64,000 nucleotides of DNA from Bacteroidota bacterium (GTDB lineage Bacteria > Bacteroidota > Bacteroidia > Chitinophagales > Chitinophagaceae). The notes below the pieces were generated by a model that saw only the letters and a list, made by a program, of their open reading frames with translations, was not told the origin of the DNA and made no database searches. Where the stretch lies: the NCBI GenBank assembly GCA_018267965.1, contig JAFDXK010000001.1, forward strand, positions 1 to 64,000, in the 5' to 3' direction. This document shows, piece after piece, positions 36,475-46,100 of the stretch; positions within the stretch are counted from its first letter, which is position 1, and each line of letters begins with the position of its first letter. Both the position numbers and the translations under genes were made by a program.

Positions 36475-36858
36475 TTGAGCAGGGCGATAACCATATTTCT
36501 TATTAGTTCTCTTATTTGGGTGCAAACTCCAATAGGGCAGCTATTGAAGATATACACCCTTGTAGAACACTATTACGAACACAAGAGCGAAAACAAAGAT
36601 TTAAGTATCTTAGGTTTTCTGTCTATGCACTATGCACATGACACTGATGACCATCCCGGGCATGACAGGGATATGCAACTCCCATTTAAACAATGCAGCA
36701 CCGTATCATTCGTCATCAGCTTTTTTGAACATAATGGTTTTCAGCTACCGCAAAAAATAATGTACGCGGCTGTTACAAAATCACTTTCAAGGTACACATC
36801 GCCATTCCATGCCGCAGAGGCATTGTCTAAAATATGGCAGCCCCCGCGTGCCTGTTAA
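36475..36858 (+). CDS. Small His/Asp-rich exported protein of the metal-efflux operon
   Basis: 127 aa starting at TTG, the only start that keeps the N-terminal hydrophobic segment (AITIFLISSLIWVQ). The core HYYEHKSENKDLSILGFLSMHYAHDTDDHPGHDRDMQLPFK matches a small protein found upstream of CusA/CzcA pumps in many Bacteroidota. The run of His and Asp (MHYAHDTDDHPGHDRDM) suggests divalent-metal binding in the periplasm. It is the first gene before the RND pump, 115 bases ahead. Possible metal sensor or chaperone; no experimental role is known to me. Confidence 0.7.
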   Translation: MSRAITIFLISSLIWVQTPIGQLLKIYTLVEHYYEHKSENKDLSILGFLSMHYAHDTDDHPGHDRDMQLPFKQCSTVSFVISFFEHNGFQLPQKIMYAAVTKSLSRYTSPFHAAEALSKIWQPPRAC

Positions 36859-36973
36859 TTTCCTTTTTGCTAACTGTCCTGCATGGGCAGGTACAGGCTA
36901 TTAAGCCATTTTAATTTCATCTGTGCAGTTACTGTTTATACAAAACGGCACTGTAATAACACATACGATACTT

Positions 36974-39900
36974 ATGTTGAATAAGATTATCGAGTTTTCT
37001 GTAAAGAACAAACTCATCATTATGCTGTTCGTACTGGCATTGGCAGGCTATGGCAGTTACGAACTTACAAGGCTGCCTATAGATGCGGTTCCTGATATTA
37101 CCGACAACCAGGTACAGGTCATAACGGTAACCCCTGCCTTAGGTGCACCAGATGTAGAGCGCCTCATCACGTTCCCTATAGAACAGGCCAACAGCAATAT
37201 ACCCGGGCTGAAGGAAATACGCAGCTTCTCTCGCTTCGGGCTATCGTTAGTTACTATTGTTTTCAACGATGGTGTAAATGTGTACTGGGCAAGGCAACAG
37301 GTAGCAGAACGCCTGCAACTGGTGCAGGCAGACCTGCCCAAAGGCATAGGCAACCCTGCGATGGCACCCGTAACAACCGGCCTGGGAGAAATATACCAGT
37401 ATGCCGTAAAAGCAAAGCCCGGCTATGAAGGCAAATACAATGCCACGGAATTGCGCACCATACAAGACTGGATTGTACGCAGACAGCTACTGGGTGTAGA
37501 GGGTGTAGCCGATGTAAGCAGCTTTGGTGGTTACCTGAAGCAGTACGAAGTAGCAATAAATACATCGAAACTGGCATCGTACAACGTAACGGTGAGTGAT
37601 ATGTATACTGCGCTGGAAAAAAACAACAGCAACACCGGTGGTGCATACATAGAGAAAGGGCCTACTGTGCTTTATATACGCAGCGAAGGGCTTGCAGGCA
37701 GTATTGCTGACATTGAAAATATAGTAGTAAAACAACTGTCAAATGGTTCGCCGGTACTGGTAAAAGATATAGCCGATGTGCATATAGGTGCTGCAGTGCG
37801 CTATGGTGCAATGTGTTATAACGACGAAGGCGAAGTAGCCGGTGCTGTGGTGATGATGCTAAAAGGTGAGAACAGTGGCAAAGTGATACAACACATTAAA
37901 GAAAGAATAGCCCAAATACAACACACACTTCCTGAAGGTATTGTGATAGAGCCCTTCCTTGACCGCACCAAAATGGTAAACAATGCCATAGGTACGGTAG
38001 AAAAAAACCTGCTGGAGGGTTCATTGATAGTAGTGTTTATACTGGTGTTGTTTTTGGGTAATGCACGTGCAGGTTTGCTGGTGGCATCTATTATACCGCT
38101 GTCCATGTTATTCGCCATCATTATGATGAACCTGTTTGGTGTAAGCGGAAACCTGATGAGCCTGGGTGCACTTGATTTTGGTTTGATAGTAGATGGTGCG
38201 GTCATCATAGTAGAAGCGGTAATGCACCGGCTGGGGCATTCCAAACAATTCAAAGACATCACCCGCCTGTCGCAGCACGAAATGGATACTGAGGTAAAGA
38301 CTTCTGCATCGCGCATGATGAACAGTGCCGTGTTCGGGCAGATAATCATACTCATCGTATACTTGCCCATATTCTCATTGCAGGGCATTGAAGGAAAGAT
38401 GTTCAGGCCTATGGCGCAAACAGTTGCCTTTGCACTATTGGGTGCGTTTATCCTTTCGCTTACCTATATACCTATGATGAGTTCACTGGTCATCAGTAAA
38501 CGCATCAACCACAAACCCACACTGTCCGACAGGATGATGCAAAAACTGGAAACCTTGTTCAGCAACACATTATCCAAAGTATTGCACTACCCTAAGCTGA
38601 TGATAGCTTCTGCTTTTTCACTGTTCATCATTGCCATTATTGTACTGATGTCGCTGGGTGGTGAATTCATACCGCAGCTGGAAGAAGGTGATTTTGCAGT
38701 AGACACCCGGGTACTAACAGGCAGCAACCTGCATACCACTATCGATGCTACACAAAAAGCTGCAAGCATACTGATGCATAAGTTTCCCGAAGTAGAAAAA
38801 GTAGTGACTAAAATAGGCAGTGGCGAAATACCTACCGACCCCATGCCTATGGAAGCCAGTGATATGATGGTGATACTGAAAGACAAAAAAGAATGGACAT
38901 CTGCCAAAACCTTTCCTGAACTGGCAGAAAAAATGAGCGCTGCAGTAAGTGCTATACCCGGCATTACTACAGGTTTCCAGTTCCCGGTACAAATGCGTTT
39001 TAATGAATTGATGACAGGAGCAAGGCAGGATGTGGTTTGTAAAATATTTGGGGAGAACCTGGATACACTGGCTCATTATGCCAACGAACTGGGCAAACTG
39101 GCAAATACCGTTGATGGTGCGCGTGATTTGTATGTAGAAACAGTGACGGGTTTGCCGCAGATAATAATTGAACACAATCGTGCGGCAATAGCACAGTATG
39201 GTTTGAACATTGCCGATGTCAACAATGTAATCAATGCGGCATTTGGCGGGCAAAGCACGGGTATGGTGTATGAAGGCGAGAAACGCTTTGACCTTGTGGT
39301 GCGTCTTGCAGGTGACCAGCGCCAAAACCTGGAAGATGTACAAAACCTGCTGATACCTACACCCGGCGGCACACAGGTGCCCCTGCACCAACTAGCCACC
39401 GTTGCAATAAAAGACGGTCCTAACCAGATACAGCGTGAAGATGCCAAGCGCAGAATTGTTGTTGGCTTCAATGTTCGCGGCAAGGACGTACAGACTATTG
39501 TGAATGAGTTGCAACAAAAAGTACAACAGATAAAACTGCCTCCGGGCTATTACATCACATACGGTGGTGCATTTGAAAACCTTGTAGAAGCTAAAAAGCG
39601 TTTATCAATAGTAGTGCCTTTAGCACTGGGGCTCATATTCCTGATGTTGTATTTCGCATTTAATTCTATCAAACACAGCCTTATTATTTATACTGCCATA
39701 CCATTATCGGCCATTGGTGGTGCATTGGCATTGGCATCAAGAGGTATGCCCTTCAGCATCAGTGCAGGGGTTGGGTTCATTGCATTATTTGGTGTAGCCG
39801 TACTGAATGGCATTGTATTGATTGCAGAGTTCAGACGATTGAAGGACAATGGACTAACTGACCTGAAAGAAGTAGTGATGCAGGGTACCCGTATCAGGCT

Positions 39901-41320
39901 ACGCCCGGTATTAATGACTGCAGCCGTAGCATCGCTTGGTTTTCTGCCTATGGCTATAAGTAATGGTGCAGGTGCAGAGGTGCAAAGGCCTTTGGCTACT
40001 GTGGTAATAGGCGGGCTGCTTACAGCTACATTCCTCACGCTGTTTCTGCTACCTGTACTTTATATGTTATTTGAAAAAGCAAGTATTAAGATGAAACCCA
40101 AAACAACAATTATTCTCTTACTGCTCTCTGTATTGCCTGCATTTGCCAATGCACAACAAACCATATCGTTAGACGCAGCAATTGATTCAGCATTGCACAA
40201 TAACCTGAAGATGAAATCGCAACGCCTTAACGAAGCATACTATAAACGCATGCAAGGCACCGGTTGGGACTTTAATAAAACAACACTGACCACAGAATGG
40301 GGAAACGTAAACAGTGCGTATGCTGATACCCGATATGGCATATCACAAACCATTGCTTTTCCATTGGTATATATACGGCAACGGGCAGCATTGCACAACG
40401 AGTGGAATGCCGCACAAGCACAAACGAACCTGAGGGAAAAAGAAATTGTAAAGCAGGTATCTGTCTTGTATAACGATATCAATTACCTGTACCAGAAACA
40501 AAGCTTGCTGGAACATGCAGATAGCCTGTATGCCGAATTTGAACGCAAAGCACAACTAAAGTTCAATCTCGGCGAATCCAATACGCTGGAAAAAAACACT
40601 GCCGAGAACCTGCGCGGACAGATACACCTGCAACTGGAACAACTGCAATCTGATTTACAGATACTGCTTAACCGCTTTGCCTATACCCTGAATACCAATA
40701 CGCCTTACCTGCCTGCAAAGGAATTGCTTCGTCCAGGCACTCCCCTCTTATCCAATTCAGGATTACAACAACACCCATACATTTCATACCTGCATCAGCA
40801 ACAGCTGCTTGCCAAAAACCTGTATCAACTGGAGAAAACAAAGTTGTTACCGGACATAATCGGTGGTTATTACAACCAAAGCTTCAGCGGATGGCAAAAA
40901 GTGAATAATGTAGAACGTTTATACAGCACATCCGAACGATTCAACTCTGTGCAATTAGGCATTGGAATACCCATACTTTTTAATTCGCAGGCAGCTAAAA
41001 TAAAAGCAGCAGCACTGAACCGTAAGATAGCTGCTACCCAGCAGGAAGATGGCAGCAAAGCTATGGAATTGCAATATGCCAATGCTGTTGCCGTGTATAA
41101 GAGGCTAAGCAATGCTGTAACCTATTTTGAAACCACTGCGAATAAAAATGCAGAACAGATGATAGCAGCAGCTACCAGCCAGTTCTCTCAAGGTGACATC
41201 AGCTATCTTGAATACACTATGCTTTTGAACCAGGCACTGAGTATCAGCGGCAATTACTATGACGAGTTAAAACAACTCAACGAATCTATTTTCGAAATCA
41301 ATTACCTCACAAAAAATTAG
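36974..41320 (+). CDS. czcA: CusA/CzcA-type heavy-metal RND pump fused to a TolC-like channel
   Basis: 1448 aa from the ATG at 36974 (the frame is open to 36923). Proton-driven efflux pump for divalent or monovalent metal ions. The RND part (about residues 1-1035) begins LNKIIEFSVKNKLIIM and shows the HME-class signature GALDFGLIVDGAVIIVEAV with its two membrane Asp residues, and ATFLTLFLLPVLYMLFEK at the end. Then comes a perfect signal-peptide-like stretch (MKPKTTIILLLLSVLPAFANAQQ, ATG at 40091) and a complete TolC-like outer-membrane protein of about 385 residues (SLDAAIDSALHNN ... DISYLEYTMLLNQALSISGNYYDE). Inner- and outer-membrane parts cannot span as one chain unless they are cleaved or separately started at the junction. 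Confidence 0.9.
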   Translation: MLNKIIEFSVKNKLIIMLFVLALAGYGSYELTRLPIDAVPDITDNQVQVITVTPALGAPDVERLITFPIEQANSNIPGLKEIRSFSRFGLSLVTIVFNDGVNVYWARQQVAERLQLVQADLPKGIGNPAMAPVTTGLGEIYQYAVKAKPGYEGKYNATELRTIQDWIVRRQLLGVEGVADVSSFGGYLKQYEVAINTSKLASYNVTVSDMYTALEKNNSNTGGAYIEKGPTVLYIRSEGLAGSIADIENIVVKQLSNGSPVLVKDIADVHIGAAVRYGAMCYNDEGEVAGAVVMMLKGENSGKVIQHIKERIAQIQHTLPEGIVIEPFLDRTKMVNNAIGTVEKNLLEGSLIVVFILVLFLGNARAGLLVASIIPLSMLFAIIMMNLFGVSGNLMSLGALDFGLIVDGAVIIVEAVMHRLGHSKQFKDITRLSQHEMDTEVKTSASRMMNSAVFGQIIILIVYLPIFSLQGIEGKMFRPMAQTVAFALLGAFILSLTYIPMMSSLVISKRINHKPTLSDRMMQKLETLFSNTLSKVLHYPKLMIASAFSLFIIAIIVLMSLGGEFIPQLEEGDFAVDTRVLTGSNLHTTIDATQKAASILMHKFPEVEKVVTKIGSGEIPTDPMPMEASDMMVILKDKKEWTSAKTFPELAEKMSAAVSAIPGITTGFQFPVQMRFNELMTGARQDVVCKIFGENLDTLAHYANELGKLANTVDGARDLYVETVTGLPQIIIEHNRAAIAQYGLNIADVNNVINAAFGGQSTGMVYEGEKRFDLVVRLAGDQRQNLEDVQNLLIPTPGGTQVPLHQLATVAIKDGPNQIQREDAKRRIVVGFNVRGKDVQTIVNELQQKVQQIKLPPGYYITYGGAFENLVEAKKRLSIVVPLALGLIFLMLYFAFNSIKHSLIIYTAIPLSAIGGALALASRGMPFSISAGVGFIALFGVAVLNGIVLIAEFRRLKDNGLTDLKEVVMQGTRIRLRPVLMTAAVASLGFLPMAISNGAGAEVQRPLATVVIGGLLTATFLTLFLLPVLYMLFEKASIKMKPKTTIILLLLSVLPAFANAQQTISLDAAIDSALHNNLKMKSQRLNEAYYKRMQGTGWDFNKTTLTTEWGNVNSAYADTRYGISQTIAFPLVYIRQRAALHNEWNAAQAQTNLREKEIVKQVSVLYNDINYLYQKQSLLEHADSLYAEFERKAQLKFNLGESNTLEKNTAENLRGQIHLQLEQLQSDLQILLNRFAYTLNTNTPYLPAKELLRPGTPLLSNSGLQQHPYISYLHQQQLLAKNLYQLEKTKLLPDIIGGYYNQSFSGWQKVNNVERLYSTSERFNSVQLGIGIPILFNSQAAKIKAAALNRKIAATQQEDGSKAMELQYANAVAVYKRLSNAVTYFETTANKNAEQMIAAATSQFSQGDISYLEYTMLLNQALSISGNYYDELKQLNESIFEINYLTKN

Positions 41321-41324
41321 CACA

Positions 41325-42452
41325 ATGAAATATACATTATTAATAGCATTGTTGGCATTTGCATCATGCGGAGGCAACCCTGTACCTGATACTAAAAAGA
41401 CAGAAACAGAAAGCAGCACAAATGTATCGTTGACAGCAGAACAGCTCAAGAATGCTGGCACAGAAACAGGATATGCAAAACAGCAGGACATAAAATCTAT
41501 CATAAAGGTTACAGGTAAAATTGACGTACCACCACAAAATATGGTATCGGTAAGTTTTCCGCTGGGTGGTTATCTAAAGTCCACCAAACTATTGCCGGGA
41601 ATGCATATAGGCAAAGGAGAAGTTATTGCAATAATGGAAGACCAGCAATATATACAACTGCAGCAAGACTACCTTACCGCAAAAGCGAGGCAAGACTATC
41701 TTGAAAATGAATACCTGCGACAAAAAGAGTTGAACAGAAGCAAAGCAAGCAGCGACAAAACCTTTCAGCAGGCAGAAGCGGAATACAAAAGCAATAAAAT
41801 ACTGATAAGCGGTTTGCAACAAAAGCTACAGCTGATAGGTATCAACCCCGATAAACTGAATGAAAACACTATATCAAGAACTGTGAGTGTATATGCGCCA
41901 ATTGATGGTTTTGTATCGGCTGTAAAAGTAAATATCGGCAAATATGTTACTCCGTCAGATGTACTTTTTGAACTGGTTAACCCCACCGATATACACCTGG
42001 CACTTACCATTTTCGAGAAAGACATAAATTCCCTTTTCATAGGTCAGAAACTGGTGGCATATACCAACAACGATGCCGGTAAAAAATACCCATGCGAGAT
42101 TATACTGATAGGCAAAGATGTAAGTGCAGAGCACTCCATACAAGTACATTGCCACTTTGACAAATATGACAATACACTTGTGCCCGGCATGTATATGAAT
42201 GCAGAAATTGAGGCTAACAGCCGTAACAGCTACGTTGTTCCCGAAGATGCAGTGGTGCGCTATGGCAACAAGCAATTTCTATTCCTAGCGGTGCAAGGAA
42301 ACAATTATGAAATGAAAGAAGTAACAACAGGAGCATCTGAAAACGGCATGATAGCCATAACCAACATTGAAAACATAGATTTGACTAAACAGGCAATAGT
42401 TACTAAAAATGCTTATTCATTATTAATGAAACTTAAAAATACTGCCGAATGA
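41325..42452 (+). CDS. czcB: RND periplasmic adaptor (CusB/CzcB-like lipoprotein)
   Basis: 375 aa. Lipoprotein signal with FASC (Cys 15), then the adaptor fold: a beta-barrel/lipoyl half (SVSFPLGGYLKSTKLLPGMHIGKGEVIAIMED), a long helical hairpin (about 105-160), the second lipoyl half (VYAPIDGFVSAVKVNIGKYVTPSDVLFELV) and a membrane-proximal domain. It links the RND pump to the outer-membrane channel in the periplasm. It starts 4 bases after the fused pump and overlaps the next lipoprotein gene by 4 bases, so the operon is tight. Confidence 0.92.
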   Translation: MKYTLLIALLAFASCGGNPVPDTKKTETESSTNVSLTAEQLKNAGTETGYAKQQDIKSIIKVTGKIDVPPQNMVSVSFPLGGYLKSTKLLPGMHIGKGEVIAIMEDQQYIQLQQDYLTAKARQDYLENEYLRQKELNRSKASSDKTFQQAEAEYKSNKILISGLQQKLQLIGINPDKLNENTISRTVSVYAPIDGFVSAVKVNIGKYVTPSDVLFELVNPTDIHLALTIFEKDINSLFIGQKLVAYTNNDAGKKYPCEIILIGKDVSAEHSIQVHCHFDKYDNTLVPGMYMNAEIEANSRNSYVVPEDAVVRYGNKQFLFLAVQGNNYEMKEVTTGASENGMIAITNIENIDLTKQAIVTKNAYSLLMKLKNTAE

Positions 42453-42808
42453 AAAAGATAATTGCATTAACCTATGTATTATTCCCCTTACTGATAATAT
42501 CATGCAAGAAAGACAATATAAATAATGGGGATGTCTTGGCGAGAGTATATTACAAAGGAAACCAAGTGCCGCGTGCTACAGTCTCTCTATTTAAAGACAC
42601 AACAGATAAGCCTTTAAAATTAATGGTATCTGACGCTATCGGAGAAGTTTCTTTTAGTCAATTGGAGCCGGGCGATTATTATCTATTTGCCAATGGGAAT
42701 TGGTATAACCCGTATATGAATATATGTGGTAAGCAATTTGTACGGGTATTGTATAAAGCACAATCCAATCACTACGATGTTATTATAGATACACGGGAAT
42801 GCAGGTAA
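42449..42808 (+). CDS. Small lipoprotein with transthyretin-like domain, last gene of the metal-efflux operon
   Basis: 119 aa. Lipobox IISC (Cys 19). The mature part resembles a prealbumin/carboxypeptidase-regulatory fold: DVLARVYYKGNQVPRATVSLFKDTTDKP ... GEVSFSQLEPGDYYLFANGNWY. Two further cysteines lie near NICGKQ and at the C-terminus (TRECR). Start and upstream stop overlap (ATGA), so it is co-translated with the adaptor. An accessory role in metal export is inferred from the operon only. Confidence 0.75.
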   Translation: MKKIIALTYVLFPLLIISCKKDNINNGDVLARVYYKGNQVPRATVSLFKDTTDKPLKLMVSDAIGEVSFSQLEPGDYYLFANGNWYNPYMNICGKQFVRVLYKAQSNHYDVIIDTRECR

Positions 42809-42930
42809 TAGCTGATTTAAATGAAACTATTAATTACTATATCGAAAATAAATATAGTAATCCAGCAGGGGCTCGAATTTTGAAGTAATTAACCCTTTAT
42901 CAATAAGCTGATTTGTCTTGATAGATTATT

Positions 42931-43040
42931 ACTCGATCAACCTCAGAACGCCTAATTAAGTTCATCTAAGCCCGCGATTTATACAAAAACAAAAAAGCCA
43001 CTGAAAATCAGCGGCTTTTTTCGAGTGATCGTGTTGGGGC
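42931..43040 (+). repeat. 110-bp direct repeat, copy A, with embedded terminator hairpin
   Basis: Starts ACTCGATCAACCTCAGAACG and ends GTGTTGGGGC. Identical to 54311-54420 at 100 of 110 positions without gaps, in the same orientation. It contains GCCACTGA / TCAGCGGC flanked by A6 and T6 (42991-43021), a terminator with one mismatch that serves either flanking operon. The minus strand at 43036-43045 reads TTCGAGCCCC, like a tRNA T-loop; the same 10-mer occurs at 42868-42877. The rest of the 42809-43192 gap holds no gene. Confidence 0.85.
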
Positions 43041-43192
43041 TCGAAACACCTTTCTATTTGCTTGAAATGAGGTTACTTTATTTGGTGCTCGATTAAATAC
43101 AATAACTTTAATGAAAAGGTATGCCTTTATTACTCAGGTTTACTATCAACACAAACGTATAAAATGCTATAGGTATTTCAAAGACCAAATGG

Positions 43193-46100
43193 CTACTTAT
43201 ACTTGGTAAGTTCTGTCACTGATTTTCTAATATCATTTAGTAGTAGCCGTATGTCATCCTCCCATTCCGGCGCAAAGTGATTTTCATTGGCTTCTAATTT
43301 ATTGGCTATTAAAAGTACTCTTTTCATTCCCATCATAGCACATTTAGGTTTGAAGGCATGTACCAATTCTTTAATCGTTTCATAATTCTTTTTTGACAAA
43401 GACGCTTCAATTTCATTACAAAATGCCGGGATACCTTTTAAATACAAACTAATATATTGGTGCATTCTAGCTTCATTATCTTCACAGAATTCTCTTAAAC
43501 CTGCAAGGTTCGTTACGATTCCATTCTCACTGTGGTTTTTGTCGCTATCCACTTCAGCGTTTTGCGAGTCAGGAAAGACGTTAGCTTTACCGGTTAATAT
43601 AGCCATCTCTCTTATGAGTGTCAGGGCATTAAAGGGTTTAGTTACACAAGTATTCATACCGGCAGCAAGGCATTCTTCTAAATATGCGTGCTGAACACTT
43701 GCTGTCATTGCAATAATAGGTACTGCATTTTTAGGCGAAGGGAAATTTGCTCTGATATGTTTCGTAGCTTCTATACCGCTCATAATCGGCATCTGTGCAT
43801 CCATCAATATAATGTCATAAACATTGATGTGCAATAAATCTAATGCCTGTTGTCCGTTGGAGGCAATATTTATCATTACATTGGCTTTTAAATTCAATGT
43901 ATCTATTACAGCCAACCTGTTGTATTCATTATCGTCAACAACTAATATTCGAAGCCCGTTCAATACACTTCCATCTACTTTCTGCGCAGTTGTTTTGGAA
44001 ATAATTGTTTGTTGGGTATTTGCTAACTGTAGTGGTATTGTAAATGAAAATGATGAACCTACACTCGGGATACTTTCGGCAGTTATGTTACCGCCCATGA
44101 GTGTTACAAGTCCTTTAGAAATTGAAAGGCCAAGTCCTGTTCCGCCGTGTTTTCTGGTGTCCGATATATTTACCTGGGCAAAATCCCTGAACAACAATTT
44201 AAGTTTCTCAGGCGGTACGCCTATACCAGTATCGGCTACGCTGAATTTGATATTTTGACCTTCTACTAAATCAACATTAATGCGTACATACCCTTTTTCG
44301 GTAAACTTTATAGAATTGCTGCAAAGATTCAGTAATATCTGGCTTAATCGGTAAGGGTCTCCTTCTATCATATCAGGAACTTTGTCCGCAATGACTGTTT
44401 GTATTTGCAGTTTCTTTTCTTCTGCTAAAACCGAAAGTGTGTCGGCTATACTGCTTACAACTTGTTTCAGGGAAAACGGAATTTTCTCTAATTGTAGCTT
44501 ACCTACTTCCATTTTAGAAATATCAAGCACATCATTAATGATATGCAAAAGCAGGTCAGACGATTTCGAAATAGCATTGAGGTATTGAACCTGTTCCGGC
44601 TTAGGGTCCTTTTCCATCAAAAGATGCACGAAACTGTTTACCGCGTTCATCGGAGTGCGAATCTCATGGCTCATATTGGCCAGAAACTGCTGACGTAAAC
44701 GTTCACTGGTTTCTGCTTTTTCTTTTTGTTCTTTGTATTGACTGGTTCTTTCTGCCACTTGACTCTCAAGTAATTTTGTTCGCTTCATGAAAGCATTGGT
44801 GCGGTACTTGTTATATGCATATATAGCAGCAATAACAAACACGAAGCATACAGCATAAAACCACCAGGATTGCCACCATGGCGTCGCTATGACAATCTTT
44901 ACTTCTTGGCTCTCGCTTATATGTTTTCCATCACGGGTACTTGCACGCACTTTAAAAACATAAGTGCCGGGTTGCAGATTAGTGAAGTTTGCTTCATACC
45001 TGTTACCCACATCTATCCAGTCGTCATTTAAACCTACGAGTTTATAAGCATAATTATAGACAACGTTTTCAGTATAATTAAGGACATTGAAGTTAATAGT
45101 GATAAAATTCTGATCATAGTTAAAGTTGTAAACTCTTTTAACCAATGCTGATGAATCTGTTTGGATAGCTTTGTTAAATAATTTGAATCCGGTAATATGT
45201 ACAGGAGGCATCTTGTTTTTATCCAGTAATCTTTTTGGATAAAACTTAACGAGGCCCTCGTTAGCCGCAAAATATATGGCATCTTCCTGCTTGTCATATA
45301 CCATTTGACTTTCTATTTTATGTACGGGAAGGTCTCTATACGCCTCATAGGCTGTAATATCGTTCCTGGAATCCATTTTAATCACCGCACTTTTGGTGGC
45401 GAACCAAATATTACCTTCGCCGTCTTCGGTAAGGCTTACTATATTATTGTCTGGTAATTTTTTGATATTCTTATACAAGATAAATTTTTGAACCCTGCGA
45501 TCGAATGTGTCAATCCAATCAGAACCCCAAACCCATATACAGTTTTTCGAATCAGTAAACATACCTCTTATTTGGTTTGCATTTACTGACGTTTTACTTG
45601 CATTGTCAAGACTAAAATATTTAAGGCTATAATCACTGCTGATACGAACAATGTTATTCCCATTTTCAGGTGGGTAAAGCGAACACCATATATTACCCGA
45701 TTTATCTTTTGTAATAAATGGTTTTACGTTATTCACTAAAAAATTTCTTGTGTTTTTTTGCAGATTAATAATGCTGGCTTGCCTGTCAAAAAATATAACG
45801 ATCAAATTAGAATCATCTTTTTCAACAATTGATTGAATAGGCAAGTAGTTGCGATATGCAATCCTCCGATAATTACACTCTGAAATCGTTTCATTTTTAG
45901 TGTTGTATCTGTAAATCAAATCAGCCATACTAATCCAAAAATGCCCAGACTTTGAGGGGCTTATTGAGTAGCTTGGGAATGAATATTCTTTGCCATTTCG
46001 AACGCCAATTTGTTCAAATAATTTCACTTCGTTGGTGTGTGTGTTCAACAAGCGAACTCCGCGTTGGCTTCCTACTAAAATCTTTCCACCATCAACAGGA

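Noticed and set aside
38714-39391. Long open frame of 225 codons on the minus strand inside the RND pump gene
   Set aside because: It is antisense to a strongly conserved gene, with a cysteine/histidine-rich composition typical of frame shadows, and has no start signal.
43020-43060. Possible tRNA gene on the minus strand (TTCGAGCCCC)
   Set aside because: Only a T-loop and acceptor-like fragment is present; no D-arm, anticodon arm or 5' acceptor strand can be found.
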